Below, piece by piece: positions 47,723 through 58,450 of a stretch of DNA of 64,000 bases; within the stretch, counting starts at the first letter, position 1, and the number at the start of each line of letters is the position of its first letter. Source of the DNA: Lysobacter spongiicola DSM 21749 (GTDB lineage: Bacteria > Pseudomonadota > Gammaproteobacteria > Xanthomonadales > Xanthomonadaceae); the NCBI RefSeq assembly GCF_900167055.1, contig NZ_FUXP01000001.1, forward strand, positions 744,001-808,000. Direction: 5' to 3'. The notes beneath the pieces were generated by a model, which was not told the DNA's origin, searched no databases, and saw only the letters and a program-made list of their open reading frames with translations. A program made the position numbers and the translations under genes.

Positions 47723-49873
47723 TCACGCGCGCGGCGGTGTTGGCTGCCCGATCAGGGCCAGCAGCTCCGGCAATGCCAGCGGATGGCCCAGCCAGTAGCC
47801 TTGGGCGAGGTCGCATCCGCGCTCGCGCAGAAGCGCGTACTGGCCTTCCTTTTCAACACCCTCGGCCACCACGGTGATGCCCAGCGAATGTGCCATCGCG
47901 ATGATCGCGGTGGTCAACGCCAGGTCGTCGGGGTCGTGCAGGATGTCGGCGACGAAGCTGCGGTCGATCTTGACGCCGTCCACCGGCACCCGGCGCAGGT
48001 GGCTGAGGCCCGAGAAGCCGGTCCCGAAGTCGTCCAGCCAGACCTTGACGCCAGTGGCGCGCAGCTGATCGAGCATCAGGCTCGCGTTGGCCTCGTCGCC
48101 GATCACCGCCGTCTCGGTCAGCTCCAGGTGCAGGCAGTGCGGGGACAGGCCCGTCTCGGCCAGGCAACGGCTGACCACGTCCGGCAGGTCGCCACCACGC
48201 AACTGCCTCGGCGATACGTTCACCGATACGAACAAGGGTTCGGTCCCTTCGGCACTGCACCATGTGGCGGCGTCGGCACAGGCCGCCTGCAGCACCTGCG
48301 GGCCAAGCACCGAGATCAGCCCGGTCTGTTCGGCGACATCGATGAATACCGATGGCGCCACCAGGCCGAGTTCCGGATGGTTCCAGCGCAGCAGCGCCTC
48401 CGCTCCCACCAGGGCCCCGTCGCCCAGCCGGAAGACCGGCTGGTAGGCGATGCTGAGCTGCCCGCGCTCCCATGCCACCCGGAGCTCCTGTTCCAGGTGC
48501 ACCCAACGCTCGACCGCCTGGTCCATCGACCGGCTGTAGAACCGGAAGCAATCCTTGCCTGCGACCTTCGCCTGGTACATGGCGATGTCGCCGTTCTTCA
48601 TCAGGCCGGTCACGCTGGCGGCGTCTTCCGGGAACAGTGAAATGCCGATCGAGGTGCCGAGGAACACGTCCCGGTCATGCACCTGCAGCGGTACTGCCAG
48701 CGCCTCCACCAGCGCGGTCGCCACCCGCGTGGCGACGGCGCGGGCATCGCTTCCATCGTCGGGCTCGACCAGCACCACGAACTCGTCGCCGCCGAAGCGC
48801 GCGAGCACGGCGCGCTCGCCACCCAGCTGTTCGACCACCTGGCGGATGCGGGCGGCCACCTGCAGCAACACTTCGTCGCCGGCGTCATGCCCCAGCGAAT
48901 CGTTCACCCGCTTGAAGTCGTCGATGTCGGCGAACAGCAGCGCCAGGGGCCGTTTTCCCGCTGGCGGCCGCGTGTCCTGCAACCGCGCCTCCAGGAGCTC
49001 CCGGAAGGCCAGGCGGTTCGCCAGCCCGGTCAAGGGATCGGTGTAGGCCAGGTGTCGGATCTCGCGGTCGTGGCGCTCCACGCTGTGGCCCATGCGCCCC
49101 AGCGCACGCATGAGTTCCCCCAGCTCGTCGCGTCGACCACTGGCCGGGAAGTGAGCGCTGAAGTTGCCCGACTCGATCTCTCCCGCCGAACGGGCCAACT
49201 CGCGGATCGGCCGGACCAGTGCCCGCTGGATGAACCACAATCCGGCGGCTGCAACCACCATCAGCCCCACGCCCAGCAGTCCCATCCACCACCACTGCCT
49301 GCGTCCCAGTGCCTCCAGGCGCCCTGCAAGGTCGCCCAGCGCCCGGTCCCGGGTGGCGTGGTAGTTGCGCAGGTCGTACCCGACCCTGACTCCACCGATG
49401 CGTTCACGCCCGATCAGGATCGGCGCGGAGACATCCATCAGCGAGGCGTCCTGCTGGATGGTGGTCACACCGGCGGTCACCGCTGCCGGGGCAAAGCGAT
49501 CATCCAGCCGCCGACCGTACCCTTCGATCCCGTCGCTGCCGTCGTGCAGGAGCAGGCCTTCGGTATCGAACACCTGGACATAGGCGATGTCCGGTTGTGC
49601 CAGCGCCGTACGCACCAGTTGCCCCACTTCATCGAGATCGTAGTAGTAGAGGGGGTTGGCCAACGCGCCCGCCAACGGCTCCACCAGCCCCTTTCCGCGC
49701 CGGCGCACCACCTCGGCAGCAACCGTCTCCATCACCTCGCGCCCGAGCACCTGGACCTCCGCCTGGATCGCTTGCTGGCGCTCCAGCAGCAGCGCCATCA
49801 GGGCCAGCACCACCAGCAGCGCGGCGCCGATCAGCATAAGGAACTGGGCCTGGAGGCCGTGGCGGAAGCTCAT
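47723..49873 (-). CDS. Membrane GGDEF-EAL dual-domain c-di-GMP enzyme
   Basis: A 716-residue protein: membrane helices near residues 10-30 and 195-217 enclose a periplasmic sensor, then HAMP (RPIRELARSAGEIESGNFSA), GGDEF domain with intact GGDEF at 361-365, and EAL domain with EALLRW at 492-497, DDFGTGFSGLSHL, KIDRSFV and VVAEGVE. Both active sites look intact, so it could make or break c-di-GMP; no RxxD I-site is seen five residues before GGDEF (the segment is GGERAVLARFGGDEF). It overlaps the upstream PhnD-like gene by 4 nt, implying that the binding protein controls it. Confidence 0.94.
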   Translation of the reverse strand: MSFRHGLQAQFLMLIGAALLVVLALMALLLERQQAIQAEVQVLGREVMETVAAEVVRRRGKGLVEPLAGALANPLYYYDLDEVGQLVRTALAQPDIAYVQVFDTEGLLLHDGSDGIEGYGRRLDDRFAPAAVTAGVTTIQQDASLMDVSAPILIGRERIGGVRVGYDLRNYHATRDRALGDLAGRLEALGRRQWWWMGLLGVGLMVVAAAGLWFIQRALVRPIRELARSAGEIESGNFSAHFPASGRRDELGELMRALGRMGHSVERHDREIRHLAYTDPLTGLANRLAFRELLEARLQDTRPPAGKRPLALLFADIDDFKRVNDSLGHDAGDEVLLQVAARIRQVVEQLGGERAVLARFGGDEFVVLVEPDDGSDARAVATRVATALVEALAVPLQVHDRDVFLGTSIGISLFPEDAASVTGLMKNGDIAMYQAKVAGKDCFRFYSRSMDQAVERWVHLEQELRVAWERGQLSIAYQPVFRLGDGALVGAEALLRWNHPELGLVAPSVFIDVAEQTGLISVLGPQVLQAACADAATWCSAEGTEPLFVSVNVSPRQLRGGDLPDVVSRCLAETGLSPHCLHLELTETAVIGDEANASLMLDQLRATGVKVWLDDFGTGFSGLSHLRRVPVDGVKIDRSFVADILHDPDDLALTTAIIAMAHSLGITVVAEGVEKEGQYALLRERGCDLAQGYWLGHPLALPELLALIGQPTPPRA

Positions 49874-50820
49874 TCCACCTCCGACCTGACGCGTCGTACG
49901 CCCGAGCGGATTCCCTGCAGTGCGTCGCGGGAGGTCGCGTCCATTGGCAGGAACCGGGTGGTACCGAAGAACTGCCGCAAGGCGTCCGCAGCCGCTGGAT
50001 CCCCGGCCGCTTCCATCAGCACCTGTCGCAAACGCTCGCGCACCGGCCCATCCAGGTCCGGGCGAACCATCTCCACCGCCCTCGGGTAATCGTCGGAGCG
50101 ACCGATGATGGCGAGGTCCGGCTTGAATGCCGGCGGCATGCGCGCCGGATTGGCCCAGTCCACATCGCTCATCACGCCAACGTCGACCAGCTCCTTGTGG
50201 ACCCAGGTGGAAATGTTGAGCTCGGAGCGGGCGAACAGGTAGCCAACCTCATCGCCCCGCAGGGCGTCGGTCGGCGACAGCAGTATCTCCAGGGTGTAGC
50301 CCCGCCCCAGCAGTTCGCCGGCGGGAACGAAATAGGCGCTGGTCGAGGAAGGCCGCTGGAACGCCACGGTCCTGCCCTGCAACTGGTCCAGCGATGTGAT
50401 CCCGCTGTCGCGCCGGGCGAAGAACACGCTTTTGTAGTGGCTACGGCCATCGCGCTCGGTCAGCACCAGCGGCTCGGCACCGGCCCGGTCGCTCAGGAGC
50501 ATGCCCGAGCCGGCTGTCTCGGTGACCCAGTCGACCTGCCCGCGACGCATGTAGCTCGCCATCTGGCGCGCATCCGGCGCCATCAGCACGCGTCCCTCCG
50601 TGATGCCGGTCCCGGCCATGCGCGGCACCACGTAATCGAGCAGTGGCTTGAGCTGGTCGTAATGGGCCACCGGATCATCGGAGATCCGTCCCAGCACCAG
50701 CACGCCGTCCGCGGGGCCCGCCACGGCCCTTGGCACCGCGAGGGAAAGACCCACCACCAGGGCGAAGACGAGGCGAGGCAGGCTTGGGAGCAAGGTGAAA
50801 CCCGCGGGTAGCGCCGGCAA
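49870..50820 (-). CDS. PhnD-like periplasmic binding protein paired with the GGDEF-EAL enzyme
   Basis: A 316-residue exported protein with signal peptide to about residue 34 (LVVGLSLAVPRAVAG) and the PhnD/phosphite-binding fold: DYVVPRMAGTGITEGRVLMA, the central YKSVFFARRDSGITSLDQLQ and RTVAFQRPSSTSAYFVPA. No ABC permease or ATPase is near. Instead its stop codon overlaps the start of the GGDEF-EAL gene (ATGA). I infer that it is a ligand sensor that touches the enzyme's periplasmic domain. Ligand could be phosphate, phosphonate or another oxyanion. Confidence 0.88.
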   Translation of the reverse strand: MPALPAGFTLLPSLPRLVFALVVGLSLAVPRAVAGPADGVLVLGRISDDPVAHYDQLKPLLDYVVPRMAGTGITEGRVLMAPDARQMASYMRRGQVDWVTETAGSGMLLSDRAGAEPLVLTERDGRSHYKSVFFARRDSGITSLDQLQGRTVAFQRPSSTSAYFVPAGELLGRGYTLEILLSPTDALRGDEVGYLFARSELNISTWVHKELVDVGVMSDVDWANPARMPPAFKPDLAIIGRSDDYPRAVEMVRPDLDGPVRERLRQVLMEAAGDPAAADALRQFFGTTRFLPMDATSRDALQGIRSGVRRVRSEVE

Positions 50821-50898
50821 CAGGCGACGGCGCAGCCTAATGCATCCCCGCCCCGGCCGATACAGCAGGCCCTGCGGTCCGCCTATCGGACCCTGCGC

Positions 50899-51675
50899 CT
50901 AACGCCGTCCCGCCAGCATCGCCATGCGCTGGCAATCGGCCAGGATGCCGCGCAGCAGCCGGACTTCGCGTTCGTCCAGATCGGCGCGGAGGTAGAGGCG
51001 GCGGAGCTTGCGCATCGCCGAGTCCGGGGACCGTCCCTTGTGGAAGTCGACCGCATCGAGCGTGTCCCCCAGTTGCTCGAAGAACCCTTCGAGCTGCGCG
51101 TGGGTGGCAGGCGGATCGACGTGCCCGACGGGTTCTTCCCTCCTTTCCGCGAGCAGGGCGAGGCGAAGTTCATAGGCCACCACCTGCACGGCGGCCGCGA
51201 GGTTGAGCGAGCTGTAATCGGGGTTGGCCGGGATATGGATGGCGGCATGGCACAGCTGCAGCTCGTCGTTGTCCAAACCGGTGCGCTCACGGCCGAACAC
51301 GATCGCGACCTCCCGTCCGGCCCTGGCCGCCGACACGGCGCGGGTGGCACCTTCGCGCGGCATCAGCTCGTCCAGCGCGACCCGCCGGCTCCGCGCAGTG
51401 CAGCCCAGCACCAGCCGGCAGTCCGACACGGCCTCCGCCAGGGTCGCGCAGGTCACGGCGCTGGCGAGGATGTCGTCGGCGCCAGCGGCCAGCGCCATCG
51501 ACTCGGCATTGGGTGCCTTTTCCGGAGCCACCAGCACCAGCCGACCCAGCCCCATGGTCTTCAAGGCCCGCGCCGCGGAGCCGATGTTGCCCGGATGCTG
51601 GGTACCCACGAGCACGATGCGCAGGTGATGGGCAGGTTCGCCCTGCAGGGGTTCAGGAAGGGAATCGGCAGTCAT
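50899..51675 (-). CDS. trmJ: tRNA (cytidine/uridine-2'-O-)-methyltransferase TrmJ
   Basis: A 258-residue SPOUT enzyme that 2'-O-methylates position 32 in the anticodon loop. The N-terminal LRIVLVGTQHPGNIGSAARA, the knot region VAIVFGRERTGLDNDELQLC and NPDYSSLNLAAAVQVVAYEL are diagnostic. The C-terminal helices form the extension typical of TrmJ. It is divergent from suhB with a 107-nt gap, the same arrangement as in E. coli. Confidence 0.95.
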   Translation of the reverse strand: MTADSLPEPLQGEPAHHLRIVLVGTQHPGNIGSAARALKTMGLGRLVLVAPEKAPNAESMALAAGADDILASAVTCATLAEAVSDCRLVLGCTARSRRVALDELMPREGATRAVSAARAGREVAIVFGRERTGLDNDELQLCHAAIHIPANPDYSSLNLAAAVQVVAYELRLALLAERREEPVGHVDPPATHAQLEGFFEQLGDTLDAVDFHKGRSPDSAMRKLRRLYLRADLDEREVRLLRGILADCQRMAMLAGRR

Positions 51676-51782
51676 GCCGGCAATGGTAAACTGCGCGACC
51701 GGCCACGACCCGATCGTGCATCCGCCGGCTGCTCTTTATCCCCGCCAGCCCTTCCCCACCTCAGCCCCAGAGGCCGTTCGCC

Positions 51783-52613
51783 ATGCAGAAACCCGCCGTC
51801 ACCCTCATGGTCAAGGCTGCCCGCGCCGCCGGCAACGTCCTGTTGCGCCACATGTACAAGCTGGACGCGCTGAACGTGGTCGAGAAGGACCGCATGGACT
51901 TCGCCAGCGAAGTCGACGAGCTGGCCGAGAAGGAAATCATCAAGGAGTTCCGTCGCTCCACGCCGGACTACGCGATCCTCGGCGAAGAGAGTGGATCGCT
52001 GAAGTCGAAGGTCGGCAACAGCCGGTTCACCTGGGTCATCGACCCGCTGGACGGCACCAGCAACTACCTGCGTGGCATCCCCCACTTCTGCGTTTCCATC
52101 GGCCTGGTGGAGAACGGCGAACCGATCCACGGCGTGATCTTCGATCCGCTGCGCAACGAGCTGTTCACCGCCAGCCGCGGCAGTGGCACCACCCTCAACG
52201 ACAAGCGCGTGCGCGTGGCCGACCGCAAGGACCTGGAAGGCGCCATGGTGCTGACCGGATTCCCGCCACGCGAGCGCAGCCGTGCCAGCGCGCAGCTCAA
52301 GTGCGTGGACACCCTGCTGAACGAGATCGAGGACATCCGCCGCACCGGCTCCGCAGCCCTGGACCTGGCCTACGTGGCCTGCGGCCGCGCCGATGCCTAC
52401 TTCGAGGCGGGCGTGAAGCCGTGGGACATCGCCGCCGGCGCCCTGATGGTGCGAGAGGCGGGCGGCACCGTGACCGACTTCCGCGGACGCGGCACCGGGC
52501 CGATGGATGCCCGGGGCGTCGCGGGCCGTCCCCTGCTGGCCGGCAACCTGAAGGTCGCGAACCTGCTGCAGCAGCGCATCGTCAATACCGGTTACGCCAG
52601 CTCGTTCGACTGA
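51783..52613 (+). CDS. suhB: Inositol-1-monophosphatase family protein SuhB
   Basis: A 276-residue Mg2+-dependent phosphatase that in E. coli also joins the rRNA antitermination complex. The metal site is complete: GEESG near residue 67, [15 protein letters not shown] near 84, and the C-terminal [35 protein letters not shown] matches the core. Length is close to E. coli SuhB (267). It is followed by a REP element and a strong terminator. Confidence 0.95.
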   Translation: MQKPAVTLMVKAARAAGNVLLRHMYKLDALNVVEKDRMDFASEVDELAEKEIIKEFRRSTPDYAILGEESGSLKSKVGNSRFTWVIDPLDGTSNYLRGIPHFCVSIGLVENGEPIHGVIFDPLRNELFTASRGSGTTLNDKRVRVADRKDLEGAMVLTGFPPRERSRASAQLKCVDTLLNEIEDIRRTGSAALDLAYVACGRADAYFEAGVKPWDIAAGALMVREAGGTVTDFRGRGTGPMDARGVAGRPLLAGNLKVANLLQQRIVNTGYASSFD

Positions 52614-52630
52614 CCCCTCCTCCCCGCGCT

Positions 52631-52705
52631 TGTAGGAGCGACGCGAGTCGCGACCCACCGAACGCTGGAGATGATGTACAGGTCGCGACTGACGTCGCTC
52701 CTCCA
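52631..52705. repeat. Divergent palindromic REP-type element
   Basis: Two 25-nt arms (52631-52655 and 52681-52705) form an imperfect inverted repeat with three mismatches around a 25-nt loop. The arm begins TGTAGGAGCGACG and so shares the GTAGGAGCG head of the other two elements but differs beyond it, a second subfamily. Confidence 0.88.
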
Positions 52706-52719
52706 GGAAGCCCCATAGA

Positions 52720-52747
52720 AAAAGGCCGCGCAATTGCGCGGCCTTTT
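52720..52747. terminator. Strong bidirectional terminator between suhB and secF
   Basis: Perfect palindrome: stem AAAAGGCCGCGCAA/TTGCGCGGCCTTTT, with A and T runs at both ends so that it can stop transcription from either side. Confidence 0.93.
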
Positions 52748-52771
52748 GCTTGCTGAGATGTCGCTGCCAGT

Positions 52772-53737
52772 TTACGGCCGGCGTGCCAGCACCGCCTCAT
52801 CCTTCGCCTTCGGCAGCAGGTCCTGCTTGGTCACCTTGAGAAAGCCCAGGGTCAGCAGCGGGGACGCCACGAAGATCGAGGACAGCGTACCGATGACCAC
52901 GCCGATCATCATCGCCTCGGCCATGCCGCGCAGCGAACCGCCGCCGTAGAGCCACAGCGCGAGCACCGTCAGGAACGCCACCACCGAGGTGATGATGGTG
53001 CGTGACAGTGTCTCGTTGATCGACTTGTTGATGATCGTGGCCGCATCGGCACGGGTCGAGCGGAAATTCTCGCGGATGCGGTCGAACACGACGATGGTGT
53101 CGTTGATCGAGAAGCCCAGCACCGAGAGGATGCCGGCCAGCACCGTCAGGTCGAACTCGTGGCCGGTGATGGCGAACCAGCCGGTGACGATCAACACGTC
53201 CTGCAGGGAGGTGATCACCGCCGCCATCGCGAACTTCTTCTCGAAGCGGAAGGTGATGTAGATCAGGAAGCCGACGATCACGAAGATCACCGCCCAGATG
53301 CCGTTGAGGGCGAGTTCCTTGCCGACCTGCGGGCCGACGAAGTCGCTGCGGACGATGGTGCCGGGGTTGTCCGGCGTCGAGACGGCGTTGGTGATCTCCC
53401 GGGCCGCCGCCGAGTTGGCGGCCGGGTTGCTGCCATCGCTGCCGTCTTCCAGTTGCATGCGCACGAGGATGTCGTTGCCGGATCCGAACGAAATAACCTG
53501 TGCATCGCCGTAGCCGGCCTCGGCCAGCCGGCCGCGGGCGGCATCGATATCCACTTCGTTCTCGAAGCGCAGCTCGGTGACGGTGCCGCCGGTGAAATCG
53601 AGCGCGAAGTTGAAGCTCTTGGTCGCCATCGCGCCGATCGAGACCAGCACCAGCAGGCTGGTGATGGCCAGCGCCACCCACTTCATGCGCAGGAAGTCGA
53701 TGTTGACGTCGTGGGGGATGATGTTGAACGGTTTCAT
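52772..53737 (-). CDS. secF: Protein translocase subunit SecF
   Basis: Inner-membrane subunit (321 residues) that with SecD uses the proton gradient to help preproteins leave SecYEG. Motifs: MKPFNIIPHDVNIDFLRMK start, FNFALDFTGGTVTELRF, ITGHEFDLTVLAGILSVLGF with SINDTIVVFDRIREN. Six membrane helices are evident. ATG at 53737 begins 13 nt after secD. It ends at the bidirectional terminator, the end of the queA-tgt-yajC-secD-secF operon. Confidence 0.96.
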   Translation of the reverse strand: MKPFNIIPHDVNIDFLRMKWVALAITSLLVLVSIGAMATKSFNFALDFTGGTVTELRFENEVDIDAARGRLAEAGYGDAQVISFGSGNDILVRMQLEDGSDGSNPAANSAAAREITNAVSTPDNPGTIVRSDFVGPQVGKELALNGIWAVIFVIVGFLIYITFRFEKKFAMAAVITSLQDVLIVTGWFAITGHEFDLTVLAGILSVLGFSINDTIVVFDRIRENFRSTRADAATIINKSINETLSRTIITSVVAFLTVLALWLYGGGSLRGMAEAMMIGVVIGTLSSIFVASPLLTLGFLKVTKQDLLPKAKDEAVLARRP

Positions 53738-53750
53738 ATGCGTATCCCCG

Positions 53751-55610
53751 TCAGATCGCGATGGACTTGAGCTTGGAGCGCCGGCCATAGAGCAGCGTGG
53801 CCATGGCTCGCGATGCCGAGACGGCGGTGTACATCGAGGTGACGATGCCCACGATCAGCGCGACCGCGAAGCCCTTCACCGGGCCGGTGCCGAAGGCGAA
53901 CAGCGCGACGCCGGCGAGGATGGCCGTCATGTTGGCGTCGAAGATGGTGCCGGTGGCCTTTTCGTAGCCGGTGGCAATCGCCGACTTGGGTGGGATGCCC
54001 GCCCGCAGCTCCTCCCGGATGCGCTCGTTGATCAGCACGTTGGCGTCCACCGAAAGGCCGACGGTCAACGCGATGCCGGCCAGCCCCGGCAGGGTCAGGG
54101 TGGCACCGAACAGCGACATCACCGCGACCAGCATCAGGATGTTGAGCAGCAGTGCGGCGCAGGTAATGAGGCCGAACATCCGGTAGTACACCAGGAAGAA
54201 CAGCAGCGCGAACACGAACGAGTAGCTGACGGCGGTCAGGCCGCGCTCGATGTTCTCCTTGCCCAGGCTCGGGCCGACGATGCGCTCCTCGACGAAATCC
54301 ATCGGCGCGGCCAGCGAGCCCGAGCGCAGCAGCAGCGCGAGTTCCGCCGCGGCCTTGGGACTGTCGAGGCCGGTGGTCTGGAACTCCTTGCTGAAGACGC
54401 CGTTGATGTTGGCGACCGAGATCACGTTCTCTTCGACGCGGGTGCTGCGCACCTCCTCGCCGTTGACCATGCGCACCTCGGGGATGCGTTCGATGTACAC
54501 CACCGCCATCGGCTTGCCGACGTTCTCGCTGGTGAAATCGAACATGCGCTGACCGCCGGCGCTGTCCAGGCGGACCGACACCGAAGGCGTCCCCGATTGC
54601 GGGTCGATGCCCGAGGTCGCGCCGACCAGCTGGTCACCGGAGGCGATGATCCGCTTGTTGAGCAGGTGGGGGATGGGCTCTCCGCCGGGCACCTGCTCGT
54701 AATAGATCTCGGCCTGCGGCGGCACGTTGCCCGTTGCCGCGGCCTCATATGCATTGCCTTCGACCACCGCGCGATATTCGAGCGTGGCGGTGGCGCCGAT
54801 CAGGCGCTTTGCCGCGGCGGTGTCCTGCACGCCAGCGAGTTCGACCACGATGCGGTCGTTGCCCTGCCGCTGGATCAGCGGCTCGGCCACGCCAAGGGCG
54901 TTGATGCGGTTGCGCAGGGTACCCAGGTTCTGCTCCAGCGCATCGGTCATCATGCGCTGGATCTCCGTCTCCGGCACCTCCAGGCGCAGGGTGCTTCCGT
55001 CGACATCGGAGCGCAGCGACGGCTGGCTGACGGCGATCCGGCGGATGGCCTCGTCGGCGTCGGCGGCATCGGAGAGGCGAACGGTGATGCTGTTGTCGGG
55101 ACGACGGTTGACCGCTTCGTAGCGGATGCGCTCCTCGCGCAGCACCACCCGGACATCGTCGGTGATCGCGTCCAGCCGCTTGTCGAGTGCGGCCTCCTGG
55201 TCCACCTGCATCAGGAAGTGCACGCCACCCTGGAGGTCCAGGCCCAGCGACATGCCCTCGGCGCCCAGCGACGACAGCCAGTCCGGAACCGTCGACGCGA
55301 GGTTGAGGGCCGACACGTAGTCGCTGCCCAACTCGTCCTTCAACACATCGGAAGCGCGCGTCTGCAGTTCGGTGCTGGGCAGCCGGACCAGCAGCGTCTC
55401 ATCGGCAAGCTCGATGGACTTGGTGGTCACGCCGGCATCCGCCAGGACCTTGCCCATCCGGTCGGCAAGCGCCTGGTCGACGGGCGCACCGCGGCTGGAG
55501 GTGATCTGTACCGAGGGATCCTTCTGGTACACGTTCGGCAGTGCATAGAGCACGCTGAACAGGATGGCCAGCACCAGGACGATGTATTTCCAGCGCGCGT
55601 AAGTCAGCAT
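53751..55610 (-). CDS. secD: Protein translocase subunit SecD
   Basis: A 619-residue inner-membrane protein with a large periplasmic P1 domain (GLDLQGGVHFLMQVDQ, NRINALGVAEPLIQRQGNDR) and a C-terminal six-helix RND-type half (LPGLAGIALTVGLSVDANVL, INERIREELRAG). Length matches E. coli SecD (615). It lies between yajC and secF in the standard order. Confidence 0.97.
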   Translation of the reverse strand: MLTYARWKYIVLVLAILFSVLYALPNVYQKDPSVQITSSRGAPVDQALADRMGKVLADAGVTTKSIELADETLLVRLPSTELQTRASDVLKDELGSDYVSALNLASTVPDWLSSLGAEGMSLGLDLQGGVHFLMQVDQEAALDKRLDAITDDVRVVLREERIRYEAVNRRPDNSITVRLSDAADADEAIRRIAVSQPSLRSDVDGSTLRLEVPETEIQRMMTDALEQNLGTLRNRINALGVAEPLIQRQGNDRIVVELAGVQDTAAAKRLIGATATLEYRAVVEGNAYEAAATGNVPPQAEIYYEQVPGGEPIPHLLNKRIIASGDQLVGATSGIDPQSGTPSVSVRLDSAGGQRMFDFTSENVGKPMAVVYIERIPEVRMVNGEEVRSTRVEENVISVANINGVFSKEFQTTGLDSPKAAAELALLLRSGSLAAPMDFVEERIVGPSLGKENIERGLTAVSYSFVFALLFFLVYYRMFGLITCAALLLNILMLVAVMSLFGATLTLPGLAGIALTVGLSVDANVLINERIREELRAGIPPKSAIATGYEKATGTIFDANMTAILAGVALFAFGTGPVKGFAVALIVGIVTSMYTAVSASRAMATLLYGRRSKLKSIAI

Positions 55611-55669
55611 CGATTGCCCCTGCGGCGGCCGCCCCGGCCGCCGTTACGTCAAAGTGGTGTGGAGACGGC

Positions 55670-56014
55670 TCAGGCCGACTTCAAGGTGCCCTTGGGGAGC
55701 ACGTTGGCGATGGCACCCTTCTGCACGCGGATGCGCACGTTGTCGGCGATCTCGACGGTGATGAAGCTCTCGCCAAGTGCCACCACGGTGCCGGCGATGC
55801 CCCCGTTGGTCAGCACCTCGTCGCCGTTGGAGAGCTTCTCGAGCATCGCCCGGTGCTCCTTGGCGCGCTTCATCTGCGGGCGGATCATCAGGAAGTACAT
55901 CACGCCGATCAGCAGGATCGGGAACAGCAGGCCGCCAAGGCCTCCGCCGAACAGGCCACCGGTCGGAGCGGCTGCGGCATGGGCTGGAGCGATCACGAGG
56001 TCGAGCAGGTTCAT
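55670..56014 (-). CDS. yajC: Preprotein translocase subunit YajC
   Basis: A 114-residue single-pass membrane protein associated with SecDF. One helix (LLFPILLIGVMYFLMI) is followed by RPQMKRAKEHRAMLEKLSNG and DEVLTNGGIAGTVVALGE, the YajC signature. It has a Gly/Ala-rich N-terminus, common in this order. It is 54 nt after tgt and 59 nt before secD. Confidence 0.96.
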   Translation of the reverse strand: MNLLDLVIAPAHAAAAPTGGLFGGGLGGLLFPILLIGVMYFLMIRPQMKRAKEHRAMLEKLSNGDEVLTNGGIAGTVVALGESFITVEIADNVRIRVQKGAIANVLPKGTLKSA

Positions 56015-56068
56015 GTCGTTATCCGGAAGGGCTGAAAATAGCCGGGGATTATGGCATACGGCCGCCGG

Positions 56069-58275
<2,207 letters not shown>

Positions 58276-58323
58276 CGGGCGCTGGAGCGGCTGGGCAACG
58301 GCACAGTGTAGCGATGGCGGGGG

Positions 58324-58352
58324 TTATGCCGCTTGGTCCAGCGTGATAGAAT
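58324..58352 (+). promoter_or_regulatory. Candidate sigma-70 promoter of the aminotransferase leader
   Basis: -10 TAGAAT (58347-58352) with a weak -35 TTATGC (58324-58329) at 17 nt spacing. Transcription would start near 58359 and run into the leader hairpin at 58388. Confidence 0.45.
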
Positions 58353-58387
58353 CCCGCAACTAATTGAATAGAAACGGAAAACGCTGC

Positions 58388-58416
58388 TGCGCGGTTGTGT
58401 CCGCGCATTTTTGTTT
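58388..58416 (+). terminator. Intrinsic-terminator-like hairpin in the aminotransferase leader
   Basis: Perfect 7-bp stem TGCGCGG/CCGCGCA with a TTGTGT loop, followed directly by TTTTTGTTT. It lies about 30 nt after the likely transcription start and 35 nt before the aminotransferase start codon, so it is an attenuator or the 3' end of a short RNA of about 58 nt. No known riboswitch is recognised. Confidence 0.6.
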
Positions 58417-58450
58417 GCGACGTTGTCCACACCCTGGAGGATCCATCCCG

